A stretch of 64,000 nucleotides of DNA from Panagrolaimus kolymaensis (lineage: Eukaryota; Nematoda; Chromadorea; Rhabditida; Panagrolaimidae). Where the stretch lies: positions 1,178,001 to 1,242,000 of the forward strand of contig JAJQJQ010000031.1 in NCBI GenBank assembly GCA_028622995.1, in the 5' to 3' direction. The stretch's first letter is position 1; the number at the start of each line of letters is the position of its first letter. Below are positions 10,681-22,061 of the stretch, piece by piece. The notes under the pieces were generated by a model that saw only the letters and a program-made list of their open reading frames with translations, searched no databases and had not been told where the DNA came from. The position numbers were made by a program, and so were the translations under genes.

Positions 10681-11513
10681 ATGGAACATAAAGTAATTAT
10701 TACCTATGAATATAACCAACAGAGTGAAGTTGTTCAATACCTTCCAAACATTGAATACCAGCTGAATAAATTGTTGATACAGTGAAAAAACAAAATGTTC
10801 GATCTCGTTTGAGTTCATATAATGATTGACCCACTAGAGTCATAACCAAAAAAAAGAAATTTGTTTTCTTTCCACGATCAAGAACATCAATAAAATGGCT
10901 TCATTGTTTGGCAGGCTTTTTACGAATCAATCTCATGATGTGTTGTTCCATTTCAAGTTTGGCTTGAGATCTATATTCACGCTTCTTTTCTATCTTCATA
11001 GCATATTCACGATTTTATCTTATTTAACGAATCTTGAAAGAATACGGTATGTTTTTCTTCTTCTTAGGTTCTTACTTTTTTTAAATATTTAAATGTTTTT
11101 TAGTCTTAACGCTTGCCCAATAACTCCTCAAACTTTAATTAAACTCGAATCTCTTCCATGGAAAAATAAAATTGAAAGGTTTTATATTACAAATATTGAT
11201 GAAATTTTTGATGTAAAATTATTTATCAAATTTTTACAAGTAAAGTTAAAAAACATTTTTCTTTTTATATTTTTTATCTTTAATTTTTTAGAAAGCAATG
11301 GCTCCATATGCTGAACTTCTTTTACATTTTCTTGATTTGCATGACGACAAAGAAGGCCGAGAAAATTATAGCGAAGAAATAGAAGAAGAAATTACAGCAA
11401 CATGGATGCATATGCGTGGTAGACCATATATTACACTTTTGTCCGGAGACGATCTAGGTAATATGGGCACAATTGAAGATGCTTTTATTCCAGAGTTTTA
11501 TTTATATCATTAG
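10681..11513 (+). pseudogene. F-box-like family gene with most of the middle exon lost
   Basis: A first-exon-like piece starts at ATG 10681 (MEHKVIITYE..., aligned with MDQKIIFIDG of the 39-kb gene) but meets TGA at 10783. The long middle exon (454 nt in the 9-kb copy) survives only as its tail near 10992-11047 (ILSYLTNLERI). The 136-nt exon (11104-11239) and the last exon (11292-11513, KAMAPYAELLLHF...) are intact and open. The promoter-like block is retained upstream. This pattern fits an internal deletion. A short rearranged protein from ATG 10895 cannot be excluded. Confidence 0.6.
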
Positions 11514-11818
11514 TTCACAAAAAAAAAACGTTTATCGAAACTTTTGGTTTATTTTGCCTTTTTTATTTTGGTATAAAGCTTATTCTTGATTATTTGTATC
11601 CAATATTTAAAATTATTACTTTCAAGTTTTTATTATATAAGTTTGTAATCAATTACGAGCTTGTTTCTTTTTTTTATGGGGAAAATTAAGATAAAAATAA
11701 TTTATTGAATTTTACGATTTACAACTATCTTCATTAAATATTTTTAAATAACTATTATTATTGAATTATTTATCGTCGCATAAAATACATATGAAAAACT
11801 TTAAAAACTTTTTGTATA
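11514..11818. other. Intergenic DNA between convergent genes
   Basis: AT-rich 3' flanks of the plus-strand copy and of the minus-strand precursor gene; nothing else is seen. Confidence 0.5.
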
Positions 11819-14750
11819 TTATTTTCCAGTACCGCATGGATAACATTGCTAAAAAAAATTCAACCTTTGTTTTAAGAGAATCAAAGAAATTAAAATTCTT
11901 ACCACTGAACCAATATTTCTTTTTGTCCGATTTTTTTTAACCTTTTTTAATGGATTTGCATTCGAAGTGCAAACATTACATTCCTAAAAATTTCAGTTTT
12001 CTGTTTATATTATCTGTAAAAAGTTTGGTTTCTTACCAAACCATGTCGTTTTACTCTGGTTCTACAAGCTGGGAAAGCATAGCAATTTCCCTTAAAAAAT
12101 ATATTACACAAGCTTTAAATTATTTTTGGGTCAAAGAAAAACTTACAGCTGATGCATTAATGGTTGGCCCGCCAAATGCTCTTTTGGACCTTCCCTTAGA
12201 TTGCTTTCCATGGCATTGAACACATTTTTTCTCTCTTTGGGGTTCGTTGAAAGACGACTAAAAAATAAATATTAAAAATTTAGAAATTTCTAAAAAAATA
12301 TTTTTAAGAATTAAAAGTTTATTTACTTGTCTCCTTTTTCTTCTTCCTAAATGATACTTTCTCATCCATTCTCCATATTCTGAATCATTCATACAATCGC
12401 CTGTTTGTTCACAGGCATCTTCTTCGTACTAAAAAACAAATTCAATTTCTATGCTATTTTTGAAATTTTTTTACCAAAAGATTTTTCTGCCTTCTTCGAA
12501 TATCTTTCAAAGCATATTTAATATCATCGAAATCTGCTTGATTTGCTTCTGGGGCATCTCGCTTTCTTCTGGTTGTCAAAGCTAAAGTAACCCAAGCAGG
12601 ACAAGGAGCGCAATTCTAAAAAAAATATACATAATTTTTAGCTTTTTTAATTCTAAGTTTTTATTTATTTATAAACTTACAGCTCCTGCAGCATCTGGAG
12701 CAAAGAACTGTCTTTTATGACGTTCTATAAGTTTTTCATGCTTTTTTAATTCACGTTTTAATTCTCGTTTATATCGTTTCATAGCTTTTTGATATTTTAT
12801 TCTTCTTGCCGCGTGCCGCTTTCTTCGCCTTTTTTGAGCTAAAACACACGCAGGGAATTCCATACATCCTCCGGGTCCAGCTGCTCGATTGGTAGTCATT
12901 TTGCTTAAAACTTTTACAATATCCAATGCTCCATTTGGGGAATAAGCTTGTCGCTTCATTCGAGTAATAGAACCAAATATTTCTTCTCGAGATGAATCAT
13001 TATTATCTTCTTCTTCTTCACAATATTGTTCTCCTTCAGCTGCACGCTTTTTTCGACGATCCATACATTGTTGCCTCTCTTCTTCACGTTTGCTTCGACC
13101 TCGATATCCACCCGGGCATGGTTCACAATATTGGGAATTAAAGTTTCTTTTAGATCGACGTCTCATAGTTAAACAAGTTGGTGGAGGAATGCAACCATTT
13201 CGTTTTTCTCTCAAATGTTCTAACAATGGAATGGGAACTGGAGTTTGAATAATTCTTCCATCTACACCATATCCAGGGACATTTGGTGTGGAACCATATA
13301 AAGGGTGTAAATATGAACATTGAACGCACTAAAAATAGAAAGCAAGAAAATAAAGTTTTTTTTGTAGGTTAAAAATTTTAACTTACAGCATGTCGCTTTT
13401 CACGTTTTAAAGGTCTTCCATCAATGCACATTTGGCACTAAAATTCCAAACTTTAATAAACGTAAATTTCCTCTGTAAAACTTACCCCAGCTCGTTTCAC
13501 TCGAATATGACGACTATTTTCAAATAATTTCCCAGCATGTGGAGCTTCTTCAACAATATCTCTGGACTCAGTATGAGCCAAAAGTGGATTTGGTTTGGGT
13601 GTGGTATTAGCAACAAATGTCTTTGCTGCTTGTTGTTTAGGACCCAAACCAGCTGAAGCTGAAGTTATTGCTCCTGGTGCTAAACATTGTTGACAATGAA
13701 GTCCTCCGCCAAAACCTTGTCGTTTCGTGCGTGTTCCAAGATGAATTCGTTTTCGACAAGGACAAGTTGGACATGAACTAAAAATAAAATCATTTTTATT
13801 GATAAAAAAAATCTAAAAGCTTGATTACCGTAAGCATGGAGGAGCCATATTGCAACACAGATTGGGTAAAGTGGGAAGTGGAGGACAGCATGGAAGTTCT
13901 GGAGGACAACAAGGTTTAGTTCGACAACATTCTGCATCTCGATAATAACAACATGGACGTCCACAAGCATTATCTTTAAAAAAAGTTTAACAAAAATATA
14001 TTAATATTTATAAAAAATGCCACATACTATCTCCACATGGAGTTTTCTTTTTAGGTGGAGGAGCACAACATTCAATTGGAGGCTCTGGTGGAGGCTCAGG
14101 AGGCGTTGGAGGATTTGGTGGTTGTGCAGGGGATAATGGTGGGCAACAAGCTAAAAAAAGATTTTTACATATCGTCCAGAAGTTTTTTTAGTTACTTCTA
14201 TCCGATGCAGGTGGAGCAGGTGGTGGAGCTCCAAAATCTTCATCTTCATAAATATCTGGACGTTGCCCCTTGCAACATTTCTTTTTACAGCAATTTGGAG
14301 TTGCAGGGCAACAAGGACCAAAATTTGGTTGACAACATGGCTTTGGAGGTGGAGGAGGCGGACAACATGCAAGTGGCACGGGTTCAGATGAACAACAATC
14401 TGGCCCACAACATGTTCTCTGTGGAAATAAATCACATCCCGAACAACCACAAGTGCAACGCTTTCGACGAGCTAATCGAGTTGCAAGTGGCACAGAATCA
14501 TTAGTCGCAGCCAAAGAAAATGGTGGATGATCGACTGAATGAACCAAAGAACTCCATTTTACTAAAACAAACAAAACTAAAAATCCTCTAAAACAAAAGT
14601 CGTCAAACCTCGATTTTTCCAATCTGATAAATCCATCAAGGAAAAAGTTTTATCTTCAGCATAAATATTTGATCCATATTTATTAAATGTTTCATCATAA
14701 GCTGCTTTAATAAAACTATAAAGACACAAAAATATCCAAATTTGCTTCAT
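11819..14750 (-). CDS. Secreted cysteine-rich precursor with many furin sites (unrecognised family)
   Basis: Thirteen exons on the minus strand: 14750-14609, 14561-14196, 14150-14028, 13973-13829, 13777-13486, 13437-13387, 13328-12681, 12615-12475, 12428-12327, 12257-12147, 12090-12037, 11983-11903, 11848-11819; 2286 nt, 761 aa. A signal peptide is evident (MKQIWIFLCLYSFIKA). The N-terminal part is rich in CC pairs and proline (CTCGCSGC, CCGPDCC, LACCPPPPPPKPCC). The rest alternates CxxC or CxnC modules (CPTC, CQQC, CQMC, CVQC, CEPC, CAPC, CVQC, CNVC, CYPC) with R-x-K/R-R sites (RRKR, RTKR, RVKR, REKR, RSKR, RKKR, RMKR, RYKR, RHKR and others, about 15). From exon 6 on, introns are all phase 0, so each exon is an exchangeable module. 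It looks like a proprotein cut by a furin-like convertase into many small Cys-rich peptides or an extracellular/cuticle protein. Function is unknown. Confidence 0.85.
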
Positions 14751-15165
14751 TTTTTCATATTAATAACTGATAAAGAAAAATCCGCAAAGAAAGGTTTTAA
14801 ACGAAAGTGAAAAAAGTGAATAAAAAAGAATGATAAAAAGAAAGTGAAAATTAGGCCATTCACTTTAAATTAAAGAAGTTTAAACTTTACGCGATAGACA
14901 CTTTTCTGGAAGGAAAAATCCGGTTTGCTGATTGACGACATAATTTGAGATAATGATAACCTGTAAGTCTTAAATTTCACTTTTCAATCGCTGCTTTTTA
15001 TAGATTTAGTTTGCGTTGGTAAAAATGCACGGAGAAATTGATCGCAAACTTAAAGAAAAAAAGTTAAAAGAAACCAAGAATATCGTTTGAAAGAATATGT
15101 TATTAACTAGCTTTATTATTAAACAAACATAACAAAAACAACAATTAAAGTACAAATATAAAATA
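14751..15165. other. Upstream region of the precursor gene and 3' flank of the carrier gene
   Basis: A minus-strand TATAAAAAG occurs at 14994-15002, about 245 bases before the precursor ATG, far for a TATA box. No gene is seen. Confidence 0.4.
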
Positions 15166-16381
15166 TTATGTTAATGTCGAATACACAAGACTTTGTTGAT
15201 TCTGAGAAAACTTTTTAGCCAATCGTTTAACGTGTTCATAAACCACAAGAGTTACAATACCACTTGGAAGTTGAATTAGAGTTGCCATCGCCATTCCTTT
15301 ATAAAAACCAAGAAAGCCTTCTCTTTTTAGTATTTGATATATCACTTCTTTGGATGATTTGTAATTTGTGTGATGATCCTGAAATAGTAAACATAAGAAT
15401 AAACATAATAGTGTTAGTTTGCTTTAAAAAAGTTACTTGAAGTCGAGCTTTAAGGACTTGAAACGGATATAATGAAATTGTGGAAACAATGCTTGAGATA
15501 TACGAAAAAGTCAGATAATCCATTGTTCCCTGAAAACGAATAGCAAATGAGAAAGATGTGAGTTGCACAAACAAATGGAAAACTTACTAACTTTGAATCA
15601 TGTGGAAGTCCTTTACTTTTGCATCTCCAATCTTTAAGGAAATTGTAAATCGCAAATTGAGATGAAACATTTACATATGACCATAGTCCAGGCATAAAAC
15701 CCTGAAAAAAAGAGATACTTATAACTAAGAGTACAGTAGCTTCTTACTTTATACCATCCACGTATTCCTTCATCACGTAAAATTTTTCTTAAACAATGAA
15801 CCATTCCACGATATTTCTTAGTTGCTTCATTTTCATATTGAAGACATAAACGAACTCGAGCAACAGATAACGGATTAGCTATAACATGTACAGGAGCACC
15901 AGTAACAAATCCAACAACAAAATTTTGTAATAATGGTGAAATATTTGATAATCGATCGAAATGAGGATGAATTTCGTGATATCTAAAAGAGAGTTATGTA
16001 TGTATACATGCAAAAAAGATTATCATTATGTAAAAGTGAGCCAAAAAAATGAAAGAAAAATTTACAAATGAAAGTATAAACCATATGCAATAGGTGTAGA
16101 AATAATATTTGGTGAAAGTCCTTGATAAAAACCTGTTATTCCTTTAGCTTTGAAAATACATTTTGCAGCATGAAAATAACTAGAATATTGTGGACGATGT
16201 AAAGCAACATTGTTATCATTCACTAAAAAAGAAAAAACAAATAATCATTTTAAAACAAAGCAATTATGAAAGACTCACCAGAATATCGTATTCTTAACAA
16301 ATCAAGTGGATGACATACAAAAGTTTTTGCTAAACCACTAGACATTCCAGCAATAATGTTTTCATATCCAGCCAATCCCAT
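15166..16381 (-). CDS. Mitochondrial carrier, SLC25A32 (folate/FAD transporter) type
   Basis: Six exons on the minus strand: 16381-16279, 16222-16066, 15982-15748, 15701-15588, 15529-15437, 15378-15166; 915 nt, 304 aa, the normal carrier length. Three signature repeats are present: HPLDLLRIR (residues 24-32), NPLSVARVR and YPFQVLKARLQ. The second lacks the usual acidic residue and the third has Gln in place of it; this combination resembles SLC25A32 (NPLWVTKTRL and YPYQVVRARLQ in vertebrates). The opening GYENIIAGMSSGLAKTFVCH also fits. The expected role is moving folate or FAD across the inner mitochondrial membrane. The start is the only Met before the first helix. No lesion is seen. Confidence 0.87.
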
Positions 16382-17373
16382 CTTGAAATAAACCTCAAAT
16401 TCAAAAGATAAAAAAAATGTAACAAAATTTTCGCGAAACAAAAAGAAGAGATTCACGCAAACATCAAACACACTTCAAAAAGCTTTTTGCTTGGTAAATT
16501 AAACTTTGACACTTATTTACAAAATCGGGGCACGCAAACTATAAAATATAGAAATAAAAAGAAAACATGGTTCATTGAAAGGCTAACATTCGAATACATA
16601 GAAAAAAATAGGCAACTACGAAAAAATGAAACACTTTTTTTAATGCAATCTTTCTTTTGTGGCAAAAGGTGACGAAAAATGCTTTTTTACTCGTTTGAAA
16701 ATTAGGTATATTTTTTCTTCCAAAAATAAACTTGAATGGAAAATATATACAAAAATCTGTCGCTTTGGACATTTGATTCATTGAGTTTTTATCCAAAAAA
16801 TTATAACAACAGTTAGTTAAAATAATTTTATAAGAAGGGAAAAAAGCTACTAAAAAACATAATTCGTTTTTTAACTAATGAGCAAATGAAAATATGTTTA
16901 AGATATCTGATTACAATATTACTTTATCATGTTGTTGCTATGTGAATTATTTTTTGTGTTTTTTAGAACCCTTTATTTTGTTATCAATGGTTACATTTAT
17001 TGACATATTAAAATAATTTATTCTTGGTTTTGTTTCCAAAAGCCATCCATTTTTTCTTTCATACAAAAAATTGGATAAATTATTTTTTTGGTTATTGAAA
17101 GCATAAAAAAATGTATTTGATAAAATTTTATAAGTGTCAACAAAAAATTAAATAAATGTCCTTTCAAATAATAATATCATAAATTTTTAATAATAATTTG
17201 CTTTATTAATTAATGTCTTTATAAATGTTTTTATTTTTTGTAAAACAAAATATTTGCTTTTACAAAATTATGGGTGAATGAACAACTAAATTGAATTTTT
17301 TGGGCAGTAGTAGCTGCAGCAAGCCTATGATACAAAAAAAAAGAAAAGATAAATGACATTAGGATGGATATAT
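16382..17373. other. AT-rich intergenic region
   Basis: It contains the upstream region of the carrier gene and the 3' flank of the GRIM-19 gene. Short frames here have no homology, no codon signal and no splice context. Confidence 0.5.
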
Positions 17374-18101
17374 TCACCAAATGTATTTTCCAATAATATC
17401 AGGAATCCATTTGTCATAAAATTTGGGTCCTGCATATTCGCTGTGATGACGGAATAAAATTTCATCCCATTGCTTTTTTCTTGAAGAATGAGCGAAGAAT
17501 TCCAATTGCCCGGGATCCCACCATTTATCACCAAGCGTGAAATATACTCTTAAAAATCAAGAAAAAAAGTTAATGTAAAGTATAAAGTATAAATTTTTTA
17601 TTTCCACTTACGGTTCGCCATACCATGTACCGGTTTTCCAACCAGGGATATCTTTCATTAATTCATTTTCAATTTCTCGATTCTTTTTTACTAGTTTTAA
17701 CCATCTTAAAAATATTATTTATATATAAAAAATTGTTAAGTTGGAATCAAAAACGAAAAGGGCATGCATACTCTCGATCACGTTCCGCTTTAAGAAAAGG
17801 TTCCATCGCATTTAAAATATCTCGATCTTCAAATTTTTCTGTTTGACGATGTTTCTTTTGATAAAAAGCTTGAAAATATCCAAATACTCCGCAAGCAACT
17901 AATCCGGGAACAATAATATGAGCTATAAATAATAAAATAATTATCAAATTGAGAAATAAATATGTTTTTTTGTTAGTCAAGCTAACTAAACTTACGCTTC
18001 CAAAGAACTTTTGGATATGTTCGTTCCCAATTAAAGCTTCGATAACCTCCAGGTGGAGGCATATCTTGTTGGGGATTTCCACCTCCTCCCGACGATGACA
18101 T
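17374..18101 (-). CDS. NADH dehydrogenase (complex I) subunit NDUFA13 / GRIM-19 homologue
   Basis: Four exons on the minus strand: 18101-17996, 17922-17772, 17704-17612, 17548-17374; 525 nt, 174 aa. Family hallmarks are QDMPPPGGY near the N-terminus, a single hydrophobic segment (IIVPGLVACGVFGYFQAFY), a basic stretch, FEDRDILNAMEPFLKAERDR matching the conserved FEARIALLPLLQAE-type helix, EIENELMKDIPGWKTG matching IMKDVPDWKVG, and a C-terminal KWIPDIIGKYIW matching RWVPPLIGELY. It is an accessory subunit of respiratory complex I in the inner membrane. It is about 30 residues longer than the mammalian protein because of an insert before the C-terminus (WWDPGQLEFFAHSS region). Confidence 0.88.
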
Positions 18102-18602
18102 GTTGAAGAAGGCTAAAAGCAATTATTGATTTAAAAAAGTAAATTAAAAGAGTTTACAAAGAAAACACACGTAAGAATATATGAATATTATATCCAATCG
18201 CTCAAAAAAAGCTCACGTATGTTAATTGAAACTATTATTGAGCTTATCAAACTTTTTTGTTTTTTAATTAATTAAAATAAGTAATATATTTTTTAACTAA
18301 CAAAAAGGTTTTGTTTAATTTATGCACAAGCAAATAGCCGACAACAAAATAAATATTTTTTAATGAAGCACGCAAAGTTTGTTTTTCGTTGTAAAACCAC
18401 AGTCAAGTCAATAAGGGCTACCTTAAAGCATTTTGCTTATTCGATTGCTTTTTACGTTGAAACTTTCTATTTTTCTCATCAAAGAATAATACCAAAAAAT
18501 GCAAATTATTTTCAATAATTTATTTTGCTGTTAAAAGCCAAAGATAATATACATACAAGATTAGAAAAATATATAACTTTTATTATTAAAAAATCGAGAT
18601 AC
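18102..18602. other. Intergenic AT-rich DNA
   Basis: Upstream region of the GRIM-19 gene and 3' flank of the next minus-strand gene; no motif or gene recognised. Confidence 0.5.
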
Positions 18603-19369
18603 TTATGCAAAATGCCGTTCTCGTTGTTGAGGAGTGAAGAGGTCTCCAAGGGCAGTGAAGAAATTACCAATGGTGTCTCCAATGCCATTAGCAACTGTAG
18701 CAATTGCACCTCCAACATTACTACCGATATCTTGAAGGACATTACTTTCTTCTTCGCGTTCAGTAATGGGACGATTAAATTGAGGAGTAGCGTAAGAAAT
18801 GCTATTATATTCATAAACTTTGTTATATACTTTTTGATTAATAAAATCAAAGTTTAAGTAAACAAGTGGCATCTACATTCTGCTGCGCCCTACAATTATC
18901 AAATTAAAAATATAAAAATTAAAGGTTTTTTTTAAACAAACTTTTTTATCATCATCGTTTCCATCGGGAAGTGGTGCACGAAAAGTAATAATGATTTTTT
19001 GAGTAATAATGTTGTATTTGAAAACACATTGAATGTCACCAATGGGAAGACTTGCGACAATATAAAAACCCTAAATAAAATAATTATTGCTTCATTTTTG
19101 TACAAAATAAAGCTATTACTTACATTGTTTACAAGTTCCACTGGATTAAGAGTAGCAATAAATTCAAAGCCCATAGCAGCTCCAGTGTTTTTGTTATTAA
19201 ACATCAAGGGTACATTAACAGTTCCGTTTGAATATCGGCACGCAACTTTTAATGCTACAATCTCATTCACATCATGAGTATATTCAGCAGCATAAGAATT
19301 GCCAAGTTGGAATTTCTTGAAATCTAGGGTTTCAGTTGTGTTGATTTTTAAATTTTTAATTCCACACAT
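18603..19369 (-). CDS. Unrecognised protein with a glycine-rich amphipathic C-terminus
   Basis: Three exons on the minus strand from ATG 19369: 19369-19124, 19070-18942, 18872-18603; 645 nt, 214 aa. I do not recognise the family. The first two exons read as a beta-rich soluble domain (KINTTETLDFKKFQLGNSY, GFYIVASLPIGDIQCVFKY). The last exon is reached through an acceptor ...AATGTAG directly before ATGCC, and encodes a Gly/Ala/Ile amphipathic stretch (GSNVGGAIATVANGIGDTIG) before the end. No signal peptide follows the chosen Met. The start is uncertain because an upstream two-exon frame overlaps it (next entry). A different join would need a frame shift. Confidence 0.55.
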
Positions 19370-19580
19370 TATTCTTTGTTAAAGTTTTTGAATATTTTTG
19401 TGAAACATTGAGTTTTTCGATAACTTTATCAATACCATTTGTGAAGCTGCTTGTAAATTCGATCGAAACATGTTCGGCTAAAAAAGAAAGGTAATTAATG
19501 ATTTTCTAGAATTAGATAGACGAATTACTTTCAATGACTTTGTCAAATGATCCCATGTTTGATGAGCTCAAATTATTCAT
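19356..19580 (-). CDS. Short upstream frame overlapping the start of the unrecognised gene
   Basis: Two exons on the minus strand, 19580-19529 and 19477-19356, with good splice sites give 57 aa (MNNLSSSNMGSFDKVIE..., ...TNGIDKVIEKLNVSQKY...). The motif DKVIE appears twice. The stop TAA lies 11 bases beyond the ATG of the downstream frame, so the two frames overlap out of phase. Either this is the real N-terminus with a frame error or lesion, or an upstream ORF. I could not find a GT-AG pair that joins them in frame. Confidence 0.35.
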
Positions 19581-20090
19581 TAAGAAATTAAATTTAAAAA
19601 AGTTCGCGCAAAAAGATTTTCAAAAAGTGGTCGTAGCACGAACTTTTAAACTTTATTAAAAATTTTGAAAGAAATTTTGCGCCAAAAAAATAAAAGAAGA
19701 AATTTTTTTTCGAAAAAACAAAATTGATGAAAACAATATTTGAGAAAATTCTCTAACGCCTCATCCACCCTCAATTTAGTTTACGTGTTCTTCAACCTAA
19801 GATCGAAAGAAAAATAGTAAACAAAAAAGAACATATTTCGTGATTTTGAAATGCTTTCTTCGCTTTCGAAACACCGCCGTTTTATTTAAGAGAGTGAAAA
19901 ATATGTAGAATGAAGAAAAAAGGGGTTTGGCAGCAATGATTTTTTATCTGATTTTTAAAATCAATAAGGAGAAAAAAGTTGAAAAAAATGGGGGAAAAGT
20001 CTCTGATCACGGGAAAACAACAACGAAGAATATTGCTTTGCTTGCCCCTTGGCCTTCCATCATTTGGCTTGATCGCGTGCTTGAAGATGC
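19581..20090. other. AT-rich intergenic region
   Basis: No gene is seen. It ends at the 8-base target duplication of the hAT MITE. Confidence 0.5.
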
Positions 20091-20098
20091 ATGCATAT

Positions 20099-20310
20099 CA
20101 GGGATGGACGGAATTAAAAATTTTTAAACGGAAGGAAGTACGGAAGGAATTAAAACCCGAAAAAAGGCGGAATTCCGGAAGTAAACGGAAGGAAGCGTAA
20201 TTTTTATAACCAGATAGCCATTTCCGTCTAACGCGGAAGGAACACGGAAGTAAAAAAAAGGCGGAATTCCGCGGAAGACGGAAGCGGAAGTGGAATTCCG
20301 TCCATCCCTG
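20099..20310. mobile_element. hAT-type MITE 1 with CGGAAG-rich interior
   Basis: A 212-bp element with perfect 17-bp terminal inverted repeats CAGGGATGGACGGAATT is flanked by perfect 8-bp direct duplications ATGCATAT (20091-20098 and 20311-20318). A CAGGG terminus and an 8-bp duplication are diagnostic of the hAT superfamily. The interior is built from repeated CGGAAG and GGAATTCC units, far richer in G/C than the host DNA. It codes for nothing, so it would depend on a transposase from elsewhere. Confidence 0.92.
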
Positions 20311-20318
20311 ATGCATAT

Positions 20319-21220
20319 GTAGGAAAAAAATAAAATGTGTGGAATTAAAATTAGACTCAATGCTTCCAGAACAAATTTATTTGCCGCATGTTTTATTCAT
20401 AAATTAAATGTAATCAATTAGCTTTAAACATTTTTCTCTAAATAATTGGTACCTAACCAATAGAATTTATTCATTCTGAAAAGTTGATAAAATAGTGAGA
20501 AAAAAATCACAGGAAAAGATTCAAAAATGACATAATTTGAAAAATGCTGCTTCAAAGATAATAGTCTGCAAAGCTTTTCTGTAACTTTTCATCTGAAATT
20601 GTTTTTACCATCGGCATAGTTTTGATCTGCATTTTTTAAAGATAAGTTTGTGTTTGGCCCTGAATTGTAATTGTCTTATTTATTTCACACCAACGAAGTT
20701 GCATCCATTTATTACGAATTCGCTGACCTTTTGGCCAAAGTAATGCGTGTGAGCGACAATGCTTTAGAAAAAAATTCGATGCCTGAATTTTGTGATAAGT
20801 ATTTTAACGCTCTAAAAAGTTTTATAATTAAGTTTCCAATGTTTTTGTATCATCATTGATTTTTTATAGTTTTTAACAATGCAGAAAAAAAGAGTTTGTT
20901 TCTTCTTCATTGGCAACTTTTGCCTTTTTATAATGCATGCATATGTAACGGTTGCCGGCTTTATAAATCAGAAAAAAAAATTCAATATCAAAAAGAGACG
21001 TTTAAAGCTACTTATTTCAGCAGGCCGGCTCTTTACAAAGCACACTTTTTATAATCATTTTGATGTCTGCACATTTGACTAAGAAAAACATACAAAATGC
21101 TAATTAATTATTCCAACAGAAATATTATTTGAAACGTCAAATAACTTTGATTTTTTAGCATTGGTTTTTATTTGATTTATTATTTTAAATTAAAAAACAA
21201 GTGAAATACAAAAAAACAAA
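20319..21220. other. Intergenic region with two weak short frames
   Basis: Short frames at 20671-20859 (from a TTG) and 20879-21082 lack splice context and homology. The first has somewhat protein-like composition (EVASIYYEFADLLAKVMRVS) and could be a decayed exon. Nothing stronger is seen. Confidence 0.35.
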
Positions 21221-22061
21221 TCAACTTGACTCGATATCCCTTTTTCCATACAAACCTTGATAAATCTTCGAGCAAAGAATGGTCATTATAAAAGATACAA
21301 GCATTGCAATCATTATAATTTCCGCCTTTTTATTTTTTTTCTTTTCTGCATCATATTTAGCTTTATTTTTATCATAACAGAAATGCAAGGATAATCCCTT
21401 TTCAGGAACAACGCCGACAATGTTTTGTCCTTTCAAATCTAAAAATTGACTCTTTTTTTGAAAAAAAAAAATTCATTATTTTTTTATTTAAATTTTTACC
21501 GTTGATCCAAACATTTTTGTGTGGATTCTCAATAAAATATTGAACTTGCTCATTTTCTTTAACAATTTGAATTTTATATGTTAATCCATCTAATACAGTA
21601 ACATCTCGAATTCTTACTGTATTTGGTTTCATTTCAGCCCAAAAATCTATTTCACCTTCAAGATGAATATGTTCATTATAAGGAATGACAATTTTCGATG
21701 GACCAAACACATCTATTCGAAAGTGGAAGGGATATTCAGGTGACAAAATTAAGTATTCCGTATTTGAACGCTCAATTATTTCGTTTTCTAAATATGGAAA
21801 AATTAAATTAAAGCAAAATAATAATAAAAACTAACTTTGGCAAATCAAAGCAAAGAAATATGGCTTTTGCATACCAATTTTTACTAAAAGGCTTTTATTT
21901 TGAATATCTTCTGATTCGGATACTTTTAAAATAATTGGAATTTCATTAACAAAATATTTTTCTTCAAAAGTTTCAAAATGTAAAAATTCGAGGCATAAAA
22001 ACCCTTGAAAAAAATTAGGGTCAACAGAGCCCATTTTTTGTATTAATAAAATAATAAACAT
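21221..22061 (-). CDS. Unrecognised protein with a C-terminal transmembrane segment
   Basis: Three exons on the minus strand: 22061-21836, 21787-21500, 21438-21221; 732 nt, 243 aa from ATG 22061 (234 aa from the inner Met at MGSVDP). The exon phases agree. The central part is beta-rich (PFHFRIDVFGPSKIVIPY, GLTYKIQIVKENEQVQYFI, KNVWINGK). A lysine-rich stretch (KYDAEKKKNKKAE) is followed by one hydrophobic segment (IIMIAMLVSFIMTIL) and a short basic tail, suggesting a tail-anchored or single-pass membrane protein. The family is not recognised. The start codon coincides with the left edge of the tandem array, so the array borders or truncates its promoter. Confidence 0.6.

Noticed and set aside
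14055..14504. Plus-strand frame of 149 aa
   Set aside because: It is antisense to exons 2 and 3 of the furin-site precursor; the minus strand has signal peptide, splice sites and Cys pattern.
20671..21082. Two short plus-strand frames
   Set aside because: The first starts at TTG, and neither has recognisable domains or splice context; kept only as a remark in the intergenic entry.
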